This document shows, one piece after another, positions 16,332 through 24,507 of a DNA stretch of 37,534 bases. The stretch is from NCBI GenBank assembly GCA_910589635.1, contig CAJUTD010000017.1:5368-42901 (forward strand). The letters run 5' to 3'. Every line of letters begins with the position of its first letter. Position 1 is the first letter of the stretch. Both the position numbers and the translations under genes were made by a program. The notes beneath the pieces were generated by a model, which made no database searches, was not told the origin of the DNA, and saw nothing but the letters and a program-made list of their open reading frames with translations. This stretch comes from an uncultured Lachnospiraceae bacterium (GTDB lineage: Bacteria > Bacillota > Clostridia > Lachnospirales > Lachnospiraceae).

Positions 16332-17171
16332 TTATAATCCCGTCAAAATGACAGGGAAGTACCTAAGTGTTACGTCACATGCTAAATCGGCCGACAGGTA
16401 ATTTGTATGTTCCTGATAGCCGCGCTCCATTCTGGGAAAAATGAAGTTAAAGTCTTTTGCAATATCGTGATCGTTATCGGAGGTGCTGATAACCTGCTGT
16501 TGGCCCTTGATGGTGATAAGTTCCTGCGTTTTGCAGCCTTTAATTTCAGTTTTTCTGTTGTTTAGCCATAAGGTTAATTTTCCGTTATTGTTTCCCTCAT
16601 CCAGAATTTTGATTTCTAAGTCAGGGTAAGTGTATCCTTCTGCCTGTGCCAACGAGCGGAAATGTTTTCTTACCAAACTGTTATCATCATGAATGTCGTG
16701 GGTATCGAAATGAAATTCGTGGACGGCTTCATCGAGGTATGCATAGGGGGAATCTGCGTACATAGTCAGCTCTAAACCGACAGTATGGCCATTAAAGTTA
16801 ATCTGTTTTGAGGTAAAGATGGCGTTCCAGTGGATGTATCTGTAGCTGTCCTGCGCAATTTTGAATTTATGGAATGATTTGCGGCAGAGCCATGTTTGTA
16901 AATTAGAAAGTTCTCTTGGTGAGAGGTACATATTCTGAGGGCTGTCCGTTCGACAGGGATTCCGGCAGATTTGGAAAGTGGAGCTGTAAGGGGAATCGTA
17001 GGCGCAGGAGTGTAAGTGAAATGCATCTGAGCCGCTGGACCTTTCCTGCTTGTAAGTGATATCTGTCCCGGAGGAGACGGACTCAATGCCGGAGGCGCCG
17101 TCAAAGGAGCAGATAATCATGTCGAATTCCGACAGCCTTTTTTCATCATATTCAAAGTCTGTTGCAAACAT
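16332..17171 (-). CDS. Distal tail protein (Dit-like)
   Basis: The 279-aa protein has the length and layout of siphophage distal tail proteins, which form the ring joining tail tube and tip. The N-terminal half has the FDMIICSFDGASG opening and the NLQTWLCRK-x-FHKF segment. A beta-rich domain with LELTMYADSPYAY lies in the middle, and the C-terminal half is galectin-like. An AGGAGA site precedes the ATG. It directly precedes the BppU-type fibre, which normally docks on Dit or its partner. No Tal gene follows in this operon, whereas the other operon has Tal but no Dit. Confidence 0.8.
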   Translation of the reverse strand: MFATDFEYDEKRLSEFDMIICSFDGASGIESVSSGTDITYKQERSSGSDAFHLHSCAYDSPYSSTFQICRNPCRTDSPQNMYLSPRELSNLQTWLCRKSFHKFKIAQDSYRYIHWNAIFTSKQINFNGHTVGLELTMYADSPYAYLDEAVHEFHFDTHDIHDDNSLVRKHFRSLAQAEGYTYPDLEIKILDEGNNNGKLTLWLNNRKTEIKGCKTQELITIKGQQQVISTSDNDHDIAKDFNFIFPRMERGYQEHTNYLSADLACDVTLRYFPVILTGL

Positions 17172-17313
17172 AATTTATCTCCTTTATTTATAGTTATTTA
17201 TCTCATTTTTAGGTGCAGCATAATTTGTTGCAGTAGAGGATTAAACTGCTCTTTATTACAGATTTGCTAAGATTTGTTGTCCATCTGGCCTTATCCGGTC
17301 TCATATTTATTAT
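17172..17313 (-). other. Gap where a tape-measure gene would normally be
   Basis: This 142-nt gap separates the zinc-finger protein from Dit. In canonical siphophage order the tape measure occupies this place. One reverse frame carries a coding-like phrase, KEQFNPLLQQIMLHLKMR, then a stop, but it is closed upstream by TAG after a 5-codon ATG frame. It may be a relic or noise. The nearest tape-measure sequence is at 557-8937. Confidence 0.3.
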
Positions 17314-17613
17314 CTACATGAGCGGGGGAAAGGCTGTGGGCGTCTGTGGTTCTGCCATGATCTCTCGAATGGCAGACTGTATTTCTGGATAGAAATTTTC
17401 AAGCCCTGTTAAATTGCACTGTTTTAATTGTAATTGTGCTTTTTCTCTATTTTGGGACAAAGTGTAACCGTGCAGCGCCATATAAATTTGAAAATGTGCG
17501 GGCGTATCGGTGATTGACCGCCAGGCTTGAAATGATTTTTGTTCGGAGCAAGAGGCGCAGATATGGTAGCCTTTGCCGCATATTTTACAGTGAGCATTAA
17601 TATAGTTTGACAT
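17314..17613 (-). CDS. Small zinc-finger tail protein in assembly-chaperone position
   Basis: The 99-aa protein has an N-terminal Cys4 site C9-x2-C12 with C19-x2-C22 (CKICGKGYHICASC), then a helical domain with HFQIYMALHGYTL. I recognise this as a protein common between the tail tube and tape-measure genes of clostridial prophages. The position suggests a tail-assembly chaperone role, not demonstrated here. It lies 49 nt downstream of the major tail protein. The 3' end contains a C-run (TTTCCCCC). I checked both shifted frames after it and found early stops, so a lambda-like frameshift extension is not supported. Confidence 0.7.
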   Translation of the reverse strand: MSNYINAHCKICGKGYHICASCSEQKSFQAWRSITDTPAHFQIYMALHGYTLSQNREKAQLQLKQCNLTGLENFYPEIQSAIREIMAEPQTPTAFPPLM

Positions 17614-17662
17614 AAATCACCTCAAATAAGAGGCGGCTGTATTTCAAGCCGCCTGCTGATTT

Positions 17663-18451
17663 TTATTCCTCTGTTGCAACAATGATGTCAAAGAGGCTGG
17701 CATCCTCATCGCAGTACGGTTTCTGGAGCTTGTACTCCGCAGAGTGTTTGCCGTCTGGTTTCAGGCTGATTTCCACGGATTCCGGGTTCAACTGTGCTCT
17801 GGGTACATTGATTACACCGGCATAAACGGTATTGGCGTTGCAGGGGTCGTGGAAGAGTGCATGGATAAGCAGAGATTTCACCTGTGGGATGCCGTCGGTT
17901 TTCTTTGTAACTTTGACAGCGTTGTCAGTCTCTCTCTCGTAGCTGACGAATAAGCGTCCTGTCACATTAGCGGGCAGGGTAACTTTCCTGTTCTCAGCGT
18001 CCAGTGTAAATTTGCCATCACCAGCAACAGCTGATACCTCGTATGTCTTGCCGAAGGTATTGTTTTCGTTAATTACCTTTACATGTTTCACTTCTGCGCC
18101 GTTCTCGCCGACCGGAGTGTATTTAAGTGTGGCGGTGCCGTCTTCTGCAATGTTGATGATTTCAGATACCGGGACGGTAACTTTACCTGCGGTCTCTTTC
18201 TCGGAACCGAACTGTGAAGCAGCCAGGTCAAGGGAGAACAGGCTGTTTGAAAAGCTAAATGTGCCTGTCTGCGCCTTGTAGAAAGTTGCGATTACTGCGC
18301 CCATGGCGTCTGTTACGGCAGTGCCTTCTGCGGCAGTTTTCAGGCTGGGCTCCTCAATCTGCGTGTAGCGGCCTGTCAATTCTTTTGTTGAGAAGTCGTA
18401 CTCCTCAACGGATCTGATTTTTTCAAGTACTAATTCATTTGGGTTAAACAT
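17663..18451 (-). CDS. Major tail (tube) protein
   Basis: The chosen start, ATG at 18451 (MFNPNELVLEKIRSVEE), has AGGAGG 8 nt upstream; an ATG six codons earlier lies before that site and is unlikely. The protein is 262 aa. It has a beta-rich N-terminal part, a central Ig-like or repetitive beta section and a C-terminal region with KSLLIHALFHDPCNANTVY and ESVEISLKPDGKHSAEY, as I expect for clostridial siphophage tube proteins. It is first in the second tail operon, about 100 nt downstream of a 28-bp palindrome like that of the tape-measure operon. It would polymerise around the tape measure encoded elsewhere in the window. Confidence 0.75.
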   Translation of the reverse strand: MFNPNELVLEKIRSVEEYDFSTKELTGRYTQIEEPSLKTAAEGTAVTDAMGAVIATFYKAQTGTFSFSNSLFSLDLAASQFGSEKETAGKVTVPVSEIINIAEDGTATLKYTPVGENGAEVKHVKVINENNTFGKTYEVSAVAGDGKFTLDAENRKVTLPANVTGRLFVSYERETDNAVKVTKKTDGIPQVKSLLIHALFHDPCNANTVYAGVINVPRAQLNPESVEISLKPDGKHSAEYKLQKPYCDEDASLFDIIVATEE

Positions 18452-18540
18452 AATAAGTTCCTCCTTCATGTTTTATTGATATTTTTTTGTGACCGGATAT
18501 TGCGGATGCTGACTGCATAGCAGTGCAGAATCCGCTTTAT

Positions 18541-18599
18541 CCTATGTAACTTTAATTTGTTCCCTGGCCTCAGTGCACAAATGGGCTGTCCATTTCCGA
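18541..18599 (-). promoter_or_regulatory. 28-bp palindromic operator upstream of the tail-tube operon
   Basis: Positions 18555-18582 match the palindrome at 9164-9191 at 23 of 28 bases. The outer arms ATTTGT and ACAAAT and the CCCTGGC half are kept. The flanking CTATGTAAC/TTA and ATTTCCGAA motifs are also at the same distances. The centre is less symmetrical here. It sits about 105 nt before the tail-tube ATG. A shared regulator for the two tail operons is the simplest reading. Confidence 0.6.
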
Positions 18600-18711
18600 A
18601 TAAAGGGGAGTTTTTGCATCAGAGAGTAATGATTCAGCCACTGAAATCAATTTTTATATTTGTATCTTTTATCTCTTGCCAAAAGCACCTGTCACACGAA
18701 GACATTATTTC

Positions 18712-18838
18712 GTTCAAAAGGTCTTGCCGCTCATGCGGCAAAGACAGAATGCACAAAAATTATCTTGGGAAGCTAGCTTCCCAGAGTAATTTTTTGTGCA
18801 TGTTGTTTCCATTGCTTTGCTATGGAAACCTTTTGAAC
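18712..18838. repeat. 127-bp cloverleaf-like palindromic element
   Basis: An 11-bp outer stem (GTTCAAAAGGT 18712-18722 with ACCTTTTGAAC 18828-18838) encloses three hairpins. Left: TTGCCGC, TCAT loop, GCGGCAA (18724-18741). Centre: ATGCACAAAAATTA (18749-18762) pairing with 18787-18801 around a perfect 18-bp palindrome TGGGAAGCTAGCTTCCCA (18766-18783). Right: TTTCCAT, 9-nt loop, ATGGAAA (18806-18828). This is a four-way junction on either strand. It lies between the tail-tube operon and the Dabb promoter. It could be a miniature mobile element, a structured RNA or a recombination site. It encodes no convincing protein. Confidence 0.75.
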
Positions 18839-18936
18839 AGATGAGAACTTTATAGATTGCTTCGTGCAACAGCCCCGTCCTTTTGGCATTTAATATTTCT
18901 GCAAAATTGATTTCCGTGTAATTCAGCCTTAAAAAC

Positions 18937-18965
18937 TTGACAGTGCGTGTGCTTTCTTCCATAAT
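18937..18965 (+). promoter_or_regulatory. Strong sigma-A promoter of the Dabb gene
   Basis: TTGACA (18937-18942), a 17-nt spacer and CATAAT (18960-18965) lie 33 nt before the chosen Dabb start. Confidence 0.75.
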
Positions 18966-18998
18966 GATAACGATAGCAAATTTTCGGAGGTGGACAGG

Positions 18999-19301
18999 AT
19001 GGTAAAGCATGTTATTTTATGGAAGTTAAAGGATGGATATTCAAAGGAACAGATAAGCGAAATCAAGCGCGGAATTCAGGAAGGGTTAGAAAGCCTTGCC
19101 GGTAAGATTCCGGGCTTGATAGACATTAAAGTTTATACGCAAGGTCTTGAGAGCTCGAATGTGGATGTTATGCTGGATTCGTCTTTCGAGAATGAAGACG
19201 CCTTGAAGACGTATGCAACGCATCCGGCGCATGTGGCGGTCGCCGACGGGAAGGTGAGGCCGTTTACAGCTATGCGCAGCTGTATGGATTATGAGGTGTA
19301 A
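18999..19301 (+). CDS. Dabb-family (stress-responsive alpha/beta barrel) protein
   Basis: The protein of 100 aa starts MVKHVILWKLKDGYS at 18999, with GGAGG 8 nt upstream; a GTG three codons earlier overlaps that site and is rejected. The MVKHxxLWKLK opening, the PGLIDIKVYTQ segment and the THPAHVAVADGKVRP end are typical of the Dabb dimeric barrel (PF07876). Members include small cytosolic proteins of mostly unknown substrate and some plant stress proteins. It has its own promoter. No partner gene gives a pathway. Confidence 0.9.
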   Translation: MVKHVILWKLKDGYSKEQISEIKRGIQEGLESLAGKIPGLIDIKVYTQGLESSNVDVMLDSSFENEDALKTYATHPAHVAVADGKVRPFTAMRSCMDYEV

Positions 19302-19314
19302 GGAAGAAGCAATT

Positions 19315-19458
19315 ATGAAGTATGTGTGGATGAATACCTACTGGGCAAGGCTGGGGGCACTAAGGACCTGAAAGTTGAAGGAATTGCTGGATAAATCGTA
19401 TCAGTTAGTGCTCGCAGGCTTGAGTAAGAAAAAGCAGAAGGAGATTTTGTCTATTTAG
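19315..19458 (+). pseudogene. Remnant of a YjbR/MmcQ-family gene
   Basis: From ATG 19315 the frame reads KYVWMNTYWARLGALRT, then TGA, then KLKELLDKSYQLVLAGLSKK to a TAG at 19458. The second part resembles the C-terminal helix of YjbR/MmcQ DNA-binding-fold proteins (LIDHSYELV-GL-KK pattern). Only about 47 codons remain and the frame is interrupted by an in-frame stop, so it is a truncated, inactivated relic. Its end overlaps the ribosome site of the next gene. Confidence 0.6.
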
Positions 19459-19469
19459 TGGAGGAGAAT

Positions 19470-20588
19470 ATGGAAAAAGCAAACGTTTATTTTACATCAT
19501 TTAAAGCGACAGGACAGGAGAATCTATTACAAAAACTGCACCGCCTGATGAAGACGGCAGGATTTGAAACAATTGATTTTCAGGAGAAATATGCGGCAAT
19601 TAAGATTCATTTTGGCGAGTATGGGAATCTGGCGTTCCTGCGACCAAATTATGCAAGGGTGGTTGCCGACTATGTGAAGGAATTAGGTGGAAGGCCTTTT
19701 CTGACAGACTGTAATACGTTGTATGTGGGCAGCAGAAAAAATGCGCTCGACCATTTGGAGACGGCATATGTCAACGGATTTTCCCCTTATCAGACCGGAT
19801 GCCACGTTATCATTGGAGATGGCCTCAAGGGAACGGACGAGGCAATCGTGCCCATTGACGGGGAATACGTAAAAGAGGCGAAAATCGGCCAGGCAATTAT
19901 GGACGCGGATATTCTGATTTCGCTGACGCATTTTAAGGGGCATGAGATGGCAGGGTTTGGAGGCGCACTGAAAAACCTCGGTATGGGCAGCGGCTCCAGG
20001 GCGGGCAAGATGGAACAGCATTGCGACGGCAAGCCTAGTGTCAATGAGGCTGCCTGTGTGGGCTGCGGCGCTTGTCAGAAAATTTGTGCCCATGACGCGC
20101 CGGAAATTGCGAACGGAAAGGCCGTGATTAATCATGATAAGTGCGTGGGCTGCGGGAGATGCCTTGCAGTCTGTCCAAAAGATGCAATTGCGGCAGATTT
20201 CCATGATTCCATTGCAGTCTTAAACTGCAAGATTGCCGAATACAGTTATGCCGTATGCAAGGATCGCCCATGTTTCCACATTTCCCTGATCTGTGACGTC
20301 TCGCCGAACTGCGACTGCCATGCGGAGAATGATATCCCGATTATCCCGGATGTGGGTATGTTGGCGTCTTTTGATCCTGTTGCCTTGGATCAGGCTTGTG
20401 CAGATTTGTGCAATCAAATGCCGCCGATTGAGAACAGTGTATTGGACGAAAATATCAAGGAGCGTAAGGAGGACGGAGAACACGATCATTTCCACATGAC
20501 GCATCCTGACACGGAATGGAAGAGCTGCATTGCCCATGCAGTGAAAATCGGGCTGGGAACGAAGGAGTATGAATTGGTTCATATTTGA
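19470..20588 (+). CDS. DUF362 protein with two [4Fe-4S] ferredoxin sites
   Basis: The start at 19470 (MEKANVYFTSFKATG) is preceded by GGAGGAG; a GTG 12 nt earlier overlaps that site. The protein is 372 aa. Residues 1-185 are a DUF362 domain (KIHFGEYGN, GGRPFLTDCNTLY, LISLTHFKGHEMAGFGGALKN). Two classical 4Fe-4S motifs follow: C196/C199/C202/C206 (CVGCGACQKIC) and C225/C228/C231/C235 (CVGCGRCLAVC). A C-terminal DUF362 segment has the DPVALDQACADL motif. Such proteins are cytoplasmic iron-sulfur proteins of unsettled function, proposed to act in electron transfer. It follows the Dabb gene on the same strand with no visible terminator between them. Confidence 0.9.
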   Translation: MEKANVYFTSFKATGQENLLQKLHRLMKTAGFETIDFQEKYAAIKIHFGEYGNLAFLRPNYARVVADYVKELGGRPFLTDCNTLYVGSRKNALDHLETAYVNGFSPYQTGCHVIIGDGLKGTDEAIVPIDGEYVKEAKIGQAIMDADILISLTHFKGHEMAGFGGALKNLGMGSGSRAGKMEQHCDGKPSVNEAACVGCGACQKICAHDAPEIANGKAVINHDKCVGCGRCLAVCPKDAIAADFHDSIAVLNCKIAEYSYAVCKDRPCFHISLICDVSPNCDCHAENDIPIIPDVGMLASFDPVALDQACADLCNQMPPIENSVLDENIKERKEDGEHDHFHMTHPDTEWKSCIAHAVKIGLGTKEYELVHI

Positions 20589-20648
20589 AACAGCTACAGT
20601 TAGAACCAGGTTTATGTTAAATCATATGAATTCAAGGAGGAAAAATTT

Positions 20649-23600
20649 ATGGGAAAAAGGAAGTTGCTTAACATTTTTAGGACAACAGTAGCCGTGGTCC
20701 TGAGTATATCCTTATTGGTTCCGGCAATTCCGGTGTTTGCAGCGGAGGGACAAACGGGGCAATACGACTCCATTCCGGGGCTTGCCGATGAAGTTTTGCT
20801 TGATACCGATGGGCAGAAAGTGAATGCCTGCGGCGGCGAAGTTCATAAGTTTACGGAGGATGGGGTAACCAAATGGTACTGGATTGGGGAAGATGCGCCA
20901 AGTTCTTCAGATGGCAGTGAAAGCACTGTACGTGGACTTCATTTATATAGTTCCACGGATTTGTATAACTGGCAGTGTGAAGAAGATATTTTCAAAGGTA
21001 TGGCGTCTAAGGAGCAGTTTGAGACAGATGCTTATTTTAGAAATTTGTATGGGGATTTGAGCGATAGTGAGAAGGACACCGTGTTTGAATGTTTGAAAGA
21101 TTGCCCTACGGCACATCCTAAGTTGCTCTATAATAAGAACAGCCGTAAGTATGTGATGTGGGTCCCGGCCTCAAACGGCAAACAATGTATCGCTGTCAGC
21201 GATAGTATCAAGGGACCGTTTAAGTTTATAAAATATTGCGAAAGTATATCAGGCTTTATAATGATGTATCAGGACAGTGATGGCGCAGCTTATATTGTCT
21301 ATCAGGATGGAGCAGGGCTATCTATGGCAAAGCTGACTGACGATTATATGGACATCGAGGATTCTGCACAACCTGTTACGTTTAGTGGCAGCGCACAATG
21401 GGGCAACTCTGAAGGCGGTATGTTTGAACGGGATGGCAAATATTACATGGTTAATGCAGGTATGAGACAATATGCTGTGGCAACCTCTCTGAAGGGTCCA
21501 TGGACGGTGCATTCACTTTCTATGTGTAATGACGAGGGGCAAGATTCTGAGATAGGGGATGGACTTATGAACCCCACTAGCTGTATTTTACAGGTAAACA
21601 CGAACAGTGGTGCCGTTTATATTAATATTTCAGATAAATGGGATTGGCAAACGCCGGATCAGACAAGATATATCTGGCTACCTATTAAATTCTCAGATGA
21701 CGGTTCGATGGCTTTGAAGGAAGCGGGTGACTGGAAGCTGGATAATATTGTACTGGATGAGCCGGTCACTCCCACGGAACCACAGGAGAATGATTCTATT
21801 GATGGCCTGTCCGGTGAGATTTTGTATGATACAGATGGGGAAAAGGTATATGCTTGCGGCGGAGAAGTCCATCAATATACAGAGGATGGGGAAACGAAAT
21901 GGTACTGGTTTGGAGTCAATGACCTAGAAGTTGAGGGCCAGAAAAAACATCCGGGTATCCATCTGTACAGTTCCACGGATTTATATAACTGGAAACATGA
22001 AGGAACGATAGATAACTTTGGCACAGATTATTCCATCGCGCATCCCAAGGTGCTTTATAATGAAGCACAGAAGCAGTATGTAATGTGGGTTTCGACCAGT
22101 AAAGGAATAACGGTTGCCACCAGTAAGAGCATTAAAGGGCCCTTTAATGCTGTAGAGGGCGCCGAGCAGGCAAGCAGTTTATCTGGTTTTGTGAATCTTT
22201 ATAAAACCAGCGATGGCAAAGCTTATATTTTCTACTGTTCAGGCGTCAGCAATGTTTATATGGCAGAATTGTCAGCAGATTATACAAGGATTGAGGGTAC
22301 GCCGCAGGTTTTCCAGTATACGGATGTGAACGGGCTCTTTAATGCCGAAGGAGGTATATTTGAGCGGAATGGAAAGTATTATATCATCAATGCGGGCAGC
22401 CCGGATGGATATGGCCCACAATATGCAACAGCGGATTCTCTGGAAGGCCCGTGGACGATGCATAAGATGCAGATGTGGGACAATGAGAAACAGGTATTTG
22501 AGAATATTGTTAAGAAAAACCAGACCAGTGATGTCTTTCATGTAAAGACACAGACGACAGATACTTTTGTCTGTGTTGGCGATAGTGTGAATGGTGATGA
22601 GGAGGAAGGAAAGGTCAGATATATCTGGCTGCCCATAAAATTTTTTGAGGATGGCACAGCCGCACTGGAAAAATTGAGCAATTGGAAGCTAGATACGAAG
22701 AATGAGGAAGAAGGCGAGAAGCTGGCGACAGAAGCGGATAAGGCGGCTTTGGTCTCCTATATTGCTAAGTTTGTGGCCAATATTACGGGCGACAAAGAAT
22801 ATGAAGTGTCTTACCCAAAGGAGGCGCGTACCGTATTTTCTGCTGCCGTGGAACAAGTGAAAGGCAAAGCAATCAAGACCTTGCAGGATATTGAAGATGC
22901 AAAAAAAGATTTGCAGGCGGCGGAGGAAGTTTTAAAGAAAACGTATGTTAAGCCTTATGATGGAAAAACTGCTGACATACAAGCGCTAGAGGCTGAGATT
23001 TTATCTGCCGAAAATCTTCTTACAGATGCAAATAAGGCAAAAGATGAAAATGCCTTCTATTCATTAAAGGAAGCAAAAGAAGCAGCTGAAACAGCAAAAA
23101 ATACCGCTGTGGCAACGGAAGTTACCAAGTCTCAGGTCACTGGCGCAACCGCTGATTTACAAGGAGCGATCACGATATTTAACAATGCAATAGCAGTAGC
23201 GGATGCGAAGGCGCTTCTGGCAAAGGCAATTGCAAAAGCAGATACCATTATGGATCAGCAACAACATTATACTTCAGATAGCTGGAAGAAATTTGAAGAT
23301 GCCTATGAAACAGCAAAGGCGATTGCACCTACAGCGACGGTGGACGAGATAAATACGGCAACGGCTAATCTGAACGCAGCCCAGAATGATCTGGTAGCCA
23401 TTACGACGATTGAGATAAGTGACGTGGTTTTGGATAAGACAGAGCTAGCTGTTCTCGTCGGTCAGACGGCGGAACTACGAGCAACCATTGTACCAGCCAA
23501 TGCGACAACAGATAAGACGCTTACATGGGCGTCAGATGGGGAAGAAGTTGCGAAAGTAGATCAAAATGGAACTATAACAGGAGTGGGAAAAGGTATTGCT

Positions 23601-24374
23601 AAGATTACGGTAACTACCCCAAATGGCAAAACGGCAGCTTGTACCGTGACGGTAACAGAGCCTGTTAAGGAACAGCCTGCGGATGTCAAAGTAAGTCTGG
23701 ATAGGAAGGCAGTAACTCTTTTAGCAGGTAAGGACATAACGCTTTGTGCAACAGTAACTCCTGCGAATTCCAATTTGGTTGTATGGAGTTCAAGCAATAA
23801 TAATGTTGCAACTGTCAGAGGGGGCAAAGTTACAGCTAAAAAAGCAGGAACGGCAAAGATTACGGCGACTGTTGGAAACAAGGCAGCAACCTGTACGGTG
23901 ACTGTTGTAAGCCTCAGCAAGACGAAGTTGACTATGGGTGTAAAAGAGAACGCCGTACTTAAAGTGAATGGCGCTAAGAAGAGCGTAACGTGGAGCAGCA
24001 GCGATAAGAAAGCGGTAACAGTCAAGAGTGGTAAGGTGACAGCTAAAAGAGCCGGTAAAAAGGCAGTTACTGTTACAGCTAAGGTCGATGGAGTGTCACT
24101 CACTTGTAAGATAACTGTTAAGGCAGCGCCTAAGAAACTAATTCTGAAAAGTAAAAAGAGCATTACTGTGAAAAAGAAGAAAACAGCAAAGATTAAAGTG
24201 TCTCTGCCTAAGAACACAGCAGGTAAGCTGAATTATAAGAGCAGCAACAAAAAAGTTGCATCTGTGGATTCTAATGGTAAAGTTAAGGGACTCAAGAAGG
24301 GAACTGCAAAAATCACTGTCACAGCAGCAAATAATAAAAAAGCAAAAGTAACTGTTACAGTTAAAGTGAAATAG
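20649..24374 (+). CDS. Secreted protein with two GH43-like propellers, FIVAR and Ig-like domains
   Basis: This 1241-aa exported protein has a signal peptide at residues 1-31 (KRKLLN..., hydrophobic run, PVFAAEG). It has two tandem GH43-like five-blade propellers at about 38-371 and 379-687, both starting with an LDTDG/YDTDG-x-KV-ACGGEVH pattern and containing HLYSSTDLYNW, AHPK and a Glu in (N)SEGGMFER or NAEGGIFER. About 688-917 is Ala-rich FIVAR-type helices. From about 920 four Ig-like Big_2 modules follow, the last ones very Lys-rich (KAGTAKITAT, KGLKKGTAKITV). GH43 proteins cleave arabinan, xylan or galactan. In both propellers the Asp-containing SRD-type motif appears as SGF, so catalysis is uncertain and one role may be glycan binding. 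A strong AGGAGG site precedes the start. No sortase motif is seen. Confidence 0.88.
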   Translation: MGKRKLLNIFRTTVAVVLSISLLVPAIPVFAAEGQTGQYDSIPGLADEVLLDTDGQKVNACGGEVHKFTEDGVTKWYWIGEDAPSSSDGSESTVRGLHLYSSTDLYNWQCEEDIFKGMASKEQFETDAYFRNLYGDLSDSEKDTVFECLKDCPTAHPKLLYNKNSRKYVMWVPASNGKQCIAVSDSIKGPFKFIKYCESISGFIMMYQDSDGAAYIVYQDGAGLSMAKLTDDYMDIEDSAQPVTFSGSAQWGNSEGGMFERDGKYYMVNAGMRQYAVATSLKGPWTVHSLSMCNDEGQDSEIGDGLMNPTSCILQVNTNSGAVYINISDKWDWQTPDQTRYIWLPIKFSDDGSMALKEAGDWKLDNIVLDEPVTPTEPQENDSIDGLSGEILYDTDGEKVYACGGEVHQYTEDGETKWYWFGVNDLEVEGQKKHPGIHLYSSTDLYNWKHEGTIDNFGTDYSIAHPKVLYNEAQKQYVMWVSTSKGITVATSKSIKGPFNAVEGAEQASSLSGFVNLYKTSDGKAYIFYCSGVSNVYMAELSADYTRIEGTPQVFQYTDVNGLFNAEGGIFERNGKYYIINAGSPDGYGPQYATADSLEGPWTMHKMQMWDNEKQVFENIVKKNQTSDVFHVKTQTTDTFVCVGDSVNGDEEEGKVRYIWLPIKFFEDGTAALEKLSNWKLDTKNEEEGEKLATEADKAALVSYIAKFVANITGDKEYEVSYPKEARTVFSAAVEQVKGKAIKTLQDIEDAKKDLQAAEEVLKKTYVKPYDGKTADIQALEAEILSAENLLTDANKAKDENAFYSLKEAKEAAETAKNTAVATEVTKSQVTGATADLQGAITIFNNAIAVADAKALLAKAIAKADTIMDQQQHYTSDSWKKFEDAYETAKAIAPTATVDEINTATANLNAAQNDLVAITTIEISDVVLDKTELAVLVGQTAELRATIVPANATTDKTLTWASDGEEVAKVDQNGTITGVGKGIAKITVTTPNGKTAACTVTVTEPVKEQPADVKVSLDRKAVTLLAGKDITLCATVTPANSNLVVWSSSNNNVATVRGGKVTAKKAGTAKITATVGNKAATCTVTVVSLSKTKLTMGVKENAVLKVNGAKKSVTWSSSDKKAVTVKSGKVTAKRAGKKAVTVTAKVDGVSLTCKITVKAAPKKLILKSKKSITVKKKKTAKIKVSLPKNTAGKLNYKSSNKKVASVDSNGKVKGLKKGTAKITVTAANNKKAKVTVTVKVK

Positions 24375-24401
24375 TATAAGCCGGTAAATGGACAAAATAT
24401 T

Positions 24402-24437
24402 CTGCCGCACCGTGGGAGGCTACGGTGCGGCAGTTTT
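24402..24437 (+). terminator. Strong intrinsic terminator after first GH43 gene
   Basis: CTGCCGCACCGT (24402-24413) pairs perfectly with ACGGTGCGGCAG (24422-24433) across an 8-nt loop, followed by TTTT. It lies 28 nt after the stop codon and separates the two GH43 genes transcriptionally. Confidence 0.92.
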
Positions 24438-24507
24438 ATGGTTCTTTCAAAACTTTAACGTTATAGGAGGAATTAAAATTTTATCAACTCCCTATAAATA
24501 AGCATTG

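Noticed and set aside
17314..17340. Programmed frameshift at TTTCCCCC near the end of the zinc-finger tail gene
   Set aside because: Both alternative frames stop within a few codons, and the run is not in the X-XXY-YYZ phase.
18714..19010. 98-aa reverse ORF (start MLYHPVHLR) over the cloverleaf element
   Set aside because: It runs through the palindromic element, overlaps the Dabb promoter and start, has no clear ribosome site, and its C-terminal half is simply the translated hairpin.
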